Positions 61,993 to 64,000 of a DNA stretch of 64,000 nucleotides are shown piece by piece (within the stretch, counting starts at the first letter, position 1; each line of letters opens with the position of its first letter). The notes beneath the pieces were generated by a model. That model was given only the letters and a program-made list of their open reading frames with translations. It did no database searches and was not told the DNA's origin. A program made the position numbers and the translations under genes. The stretch is from Neobacillus jeddahensis (lineage in GTDB: Bacteria > Bacillota > Bacilli > Bacillales > Cytobacillaceae): the NCBI RefSeq assembly GCF_000612625.1, contig NZ_CCAS010000011.1:43383-107382 (forward strand), given 5' to 3'.

Positions 61993-63909
61993 TTATGCTT
62001 TTTCAATTTTCGTCTGTTTTTTTAGTAACAGCCTGATGATCAAGATGGTAAGCACGACTGCCGCTAGCAAATATAATACTAACACCATCACGTCGCCTCG
62101 AAGTAATTGCACATCACCCGTCGAGATGATGGCTCGGAATCCTTCGACTGAATAAGACATTGGCAGCAATGAATGAAGCGTTTGTAAAAACGTGGGGGTT
62201 AGTTCAATTGGAAACGTTCCAGCACTTGATGTGAGCTGCAATACCAATAAAATGATGGCAACGAACCTCCCAGCGTTATCGGCCGTAATGACTAAAAATA
62301 AAATAATCGCCATAAACAACAAACTGGTCAAAAAGGTGAAGAGGTAAAGTTCACCCTTATGGATTGGATCTAGTCCGATGATATGAATTAAGATGAGACT
62401 GGTTATAATCGTTTGTCCTAATGAAATGAGCCCTAATAAGATAAACTTGGAAAGAAACCAAGCGATTGCAGAAGGCGGATTGGCTGCTGTTTCTCTTAAT
62501 GGGAGGATCGTGGATAGCAGCAATGCTCCGACAAATAGACTCAACGATAGGAAATACGGAGCTAACCCTGTTCCATAATTGGGCACATTATGAACCAATT
62601 GCTCCTTTAATCTTACAGGATTGGCCATCATTTCATAAATAGGCTTACCTGAATGGATGTCTTGTAATTCCTTTGCACCATTTGCGAGTTGACTGGTTAG
62701 ATCCTTGCTACCTGTTGAGAGTTGATCCTCTCCCGACCGTAATTCCTTTAAATGACCAATCACACTTTCCCAGCCATTTACCACATTCTTTGTTCCAGTG
62801 GTCGCATCTGATTGTGAGGCGGCCATCTGCTTTGCACCCTGTGAAAGGTCTCCCAATTTGGTTTCAATCGTTTGTGCTCCGCTGCTTAGTGGTGCGATAC
62901 TTTGGTTCGCTTGATTGATTCCCTGTTGAAAGGAAGAAAAATTTGACTGGAATTTCTCCACTCCTCCGTTTAGCCCTTGACTCAATTGAACAATCTGTTG
63001 GAAGGTTGGATCATCCGCCCAATCTGGATGTGTGCTTTGATAGCCCTGAACGGCCTGATTTAACTGCTTTGAACCATTTGTGAGCGGCTCCATTCCAGCT
63101 GCGAGCTGATCTGCACTACTATTTAAGGACGAAAGACCTTTTCCAAGCTCCGTCATTCCACCGGTTACTTGAGACATCCCCGACTGCAATTGCTCCGCAC
63201 CGGTCGATAATTGAGAAGCAGCCTCGCTTAACTTAGTCGTACCAGAGGATAATTGCCCAAGAGGACCGACTTCCTTTTCCATCCCAGTTACAATCTCATT
63301 GGTGCCTGACACCAGTTCTTCCAACCCAGTTGAAATCTTGCCGGAGCCATTACTAGCTTCATTCAGGTGGTCACCAACCGTTTTTAATTGCGTAAAAACT
63401 ACCTCAGCATAATTTTTGCTTAATTGCTCTGAAAGGTTTGTTCTAATTTTATCTACGCCAGTCCTGCCAATTTGTGAAGCGATGAAATTACTGCCGGCGT
63501 TGACCTTGTAGTATAGATTCAGTGGCATTGGCTTTTGGTTTGTCAAAGTAGTGGCCCGTTTTGAGAAATCCTTAGGAATATATACCTCAAAGTAATAGTG
63601 ATTATTCTTTAACCCTTGGTCCGCTTGTTTATTACTGACAAATTCCCACTTAAAACTCTGATCCTTTTTCAGTTCTTTGATGAGATCATCGCCAATCTCA
63701 TATGTGCTGCCTTGGTACTCGACCTTCTCATCATCATTCACAACCGCAACCGGCAGTCTTTCTAAATGAGCATATGGGTCCCAATTTGCCCATAAGTACG
63801 TTCCACTGTACAGACTTGGTACGAATAAAATAACAATAATAGCGACCACCAATTTAAAATTCGTCAGCACCTGTTTCCATTCATTGATTAAAAAAGAAAT
63901 CATGCTCAT
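61993..63909 (-). CDS. YhgE/Pip-type membrane protein
   Basis: This 638-residue protein has an N-terminal membrane helix (about 15-35), a long extracellular part with repeats of SGxxQLxxGxxxL type helices (GTTKLSEAASQLSTGAEQLQSG and similar), and a C-terminal six-helix ABC-2-like membrane domain (about 440-635). The family is YhgE/Pip (phage infection protein), seen in type VII secretion and phage-receptor settings. The repeated Ala/Gly/Ser-rich helices form a coiled-coil stalk. Its ribosome-binding site (GGGGGAGG) is just upstream of 63909. Confidence 0.92.
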   Translation of the reverse strand: MSMISFLINEWKQVLTNFKLVVAIIVILFVPSLYSGTYLWANWDPYAHLERLPVAVVNDDEKVEYQGSTYEIGDDLIKELKKDQSFKWEFVSNKQADQGLKNNHYYFEVYIPKDFSKRATTLTNQKPMPLNLYYKVNAGSNFIASQIGRTGVDKIRTNLSEQLSKNYAEVVFTQLKTVGDHLNEASNGSGKISTGLEELVSGTNEIVTGMEKEVGPLGQLSSGTTKLSEAASQLSTGAEQLQSGMSQVTGGMTELGKGLSSLNSSADQLAAGMEPLTNGSKQLNQAVQGYQSTHPDWADDPTFQQIVQLSQGLNGGVEKFQSNFSSFQQGINQANQSIAPLSSGAQTIETKLGDLSQGAKQMAASQSDATTGTKNVVNGWESVIGHLKELRSGEDQLSTGSKDLTSQLANGAKELQDIHSGKPIYEMMANPVRLKEQLVHNVPNYGTGLAPYFLSLSLFVGALLLSTILPLRETAANPPSAIAWFLSKFILLGLISLGQTIITSLILIHIIGLDPIHKGELYLFTFLTSLLFMAIILFLVITADNAGRFVAIILLVLQLTSSAGTFPIELTPTFLQTLHSLLPMSYSVEGFRAIISTGDVQLLRGDVMVLVLYLLAAVVLTILIIRLLLKKQTKIEKA

Positions 63910-64000
63910 AAACCTCCCCCTTCTTCACTGTCCACCCTGAATCATTTATTGTTCATTATGCCAATGAAAAGGAAGATTTATGTAACAGAAAAGGGGCCTG

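Noticed and set aside
1..64000. Search for tRNA, rRNA, CRISPR arrays and complete insertion sequences
   Set aside because: No cloverleaf-like, rRNA-like, spacer-repeat or transposase sequence was seen.

Overview
The window is AT-rich, low-GC Gram-positive DNA of Bacillaceae type (Bacillus/Neobacillus-like). This rests on strong GGAGG ribosome-binding sites, frequent TTG and GTG starts, lipoprotein-type binding proteins, a TPP riboswitch before a tenI-thiO-thiS-thiG-thiF operon, HelD, and an ECF sigma/anti-sigma pair. No tRNA, rRNA, CRISPR array, integrase or complete insertion sequence was found.

Layout. 1-4.7 kb: 3' part of a DRE-TIM aldolase, an M20 dipeptidase with a small gene behind it, and an ECF sigma factor with its membrane anti-sigma factor. 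4.9-6.7 kb: glutaredoxin-like protein, YdeI-type remnant, a CBS-domain protein with a HEPN-like tail, and a tiny zinc-finger protein. 7.0-15.8 kb: a complete autoinducer-2 uptake and processing locus (lsrACDBF one way, lsrR-lsrK-cupin the other, sharing a 329-bp control region). 16-25.3 kb: methyltransferase, GbsR-like regulator, and a peptide ABC transporter operon bracketed by M24 and M20 hydrolases. 25.7-34.2 kb: GH18 hydrolase, two CPBP proteases (one frameshifted), an SgrR-like regulator divergent from an MFS exporter, and HelD. 34.5-38.1 kb: short accessory genes (SLATT 2TM protein, Excalibur coiled-coil protein, uridine-kinase-like protein, small membrane protein, MerR remnant, GNAT). 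38.4-43.7 kb: a same-strand run of acyltransferase, acyl-CoA-ligase-like enzyme and a sulfonate-type ABC transporter. 43.8-48.8 kb: esterase, RraB-like protein, small protein, HD-GYP protein and malate:quinone oxidoreductase. 49.1-54.9 kb: formate dehydrogenase cluster. 55-57.7 kb: DDAH-like enzyme, SPFH protein plus a ribbon-helix-helix-like mini-protein, SRPBCC protein. 57.9-61.9 kb: thiamine thiazole operon. 62-63.9 kb: YhgE-type membrane protein.

The most unusual genome-scale signal is a dispersed family of about 60-bp inverted-repeat elements. Their arms read roughly CCAGGGGGACGGTTCT...AGAACCGTCCCCCTGG. They occur at 11 places: six paired hairpins and five solo arms. They sit at gene ends, and in at least two cases (SLATT protein, SsuB-like ATPase) they supply the last codons of the protein. 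A different perfect hairpin (GGTGTCAGGCACC) lies at 31.8 kb. Other points worth a look are a strong terminator-like hairpin abutting the ribosome-binding site of the formate dehydrogenase gene, a cupin in place of LsrG in the AI-2 locus, the CBS-HEPN fusion, and the linkage of lipid-type acyl enzymes with a sulfonate-type importer that lacks SsuD.
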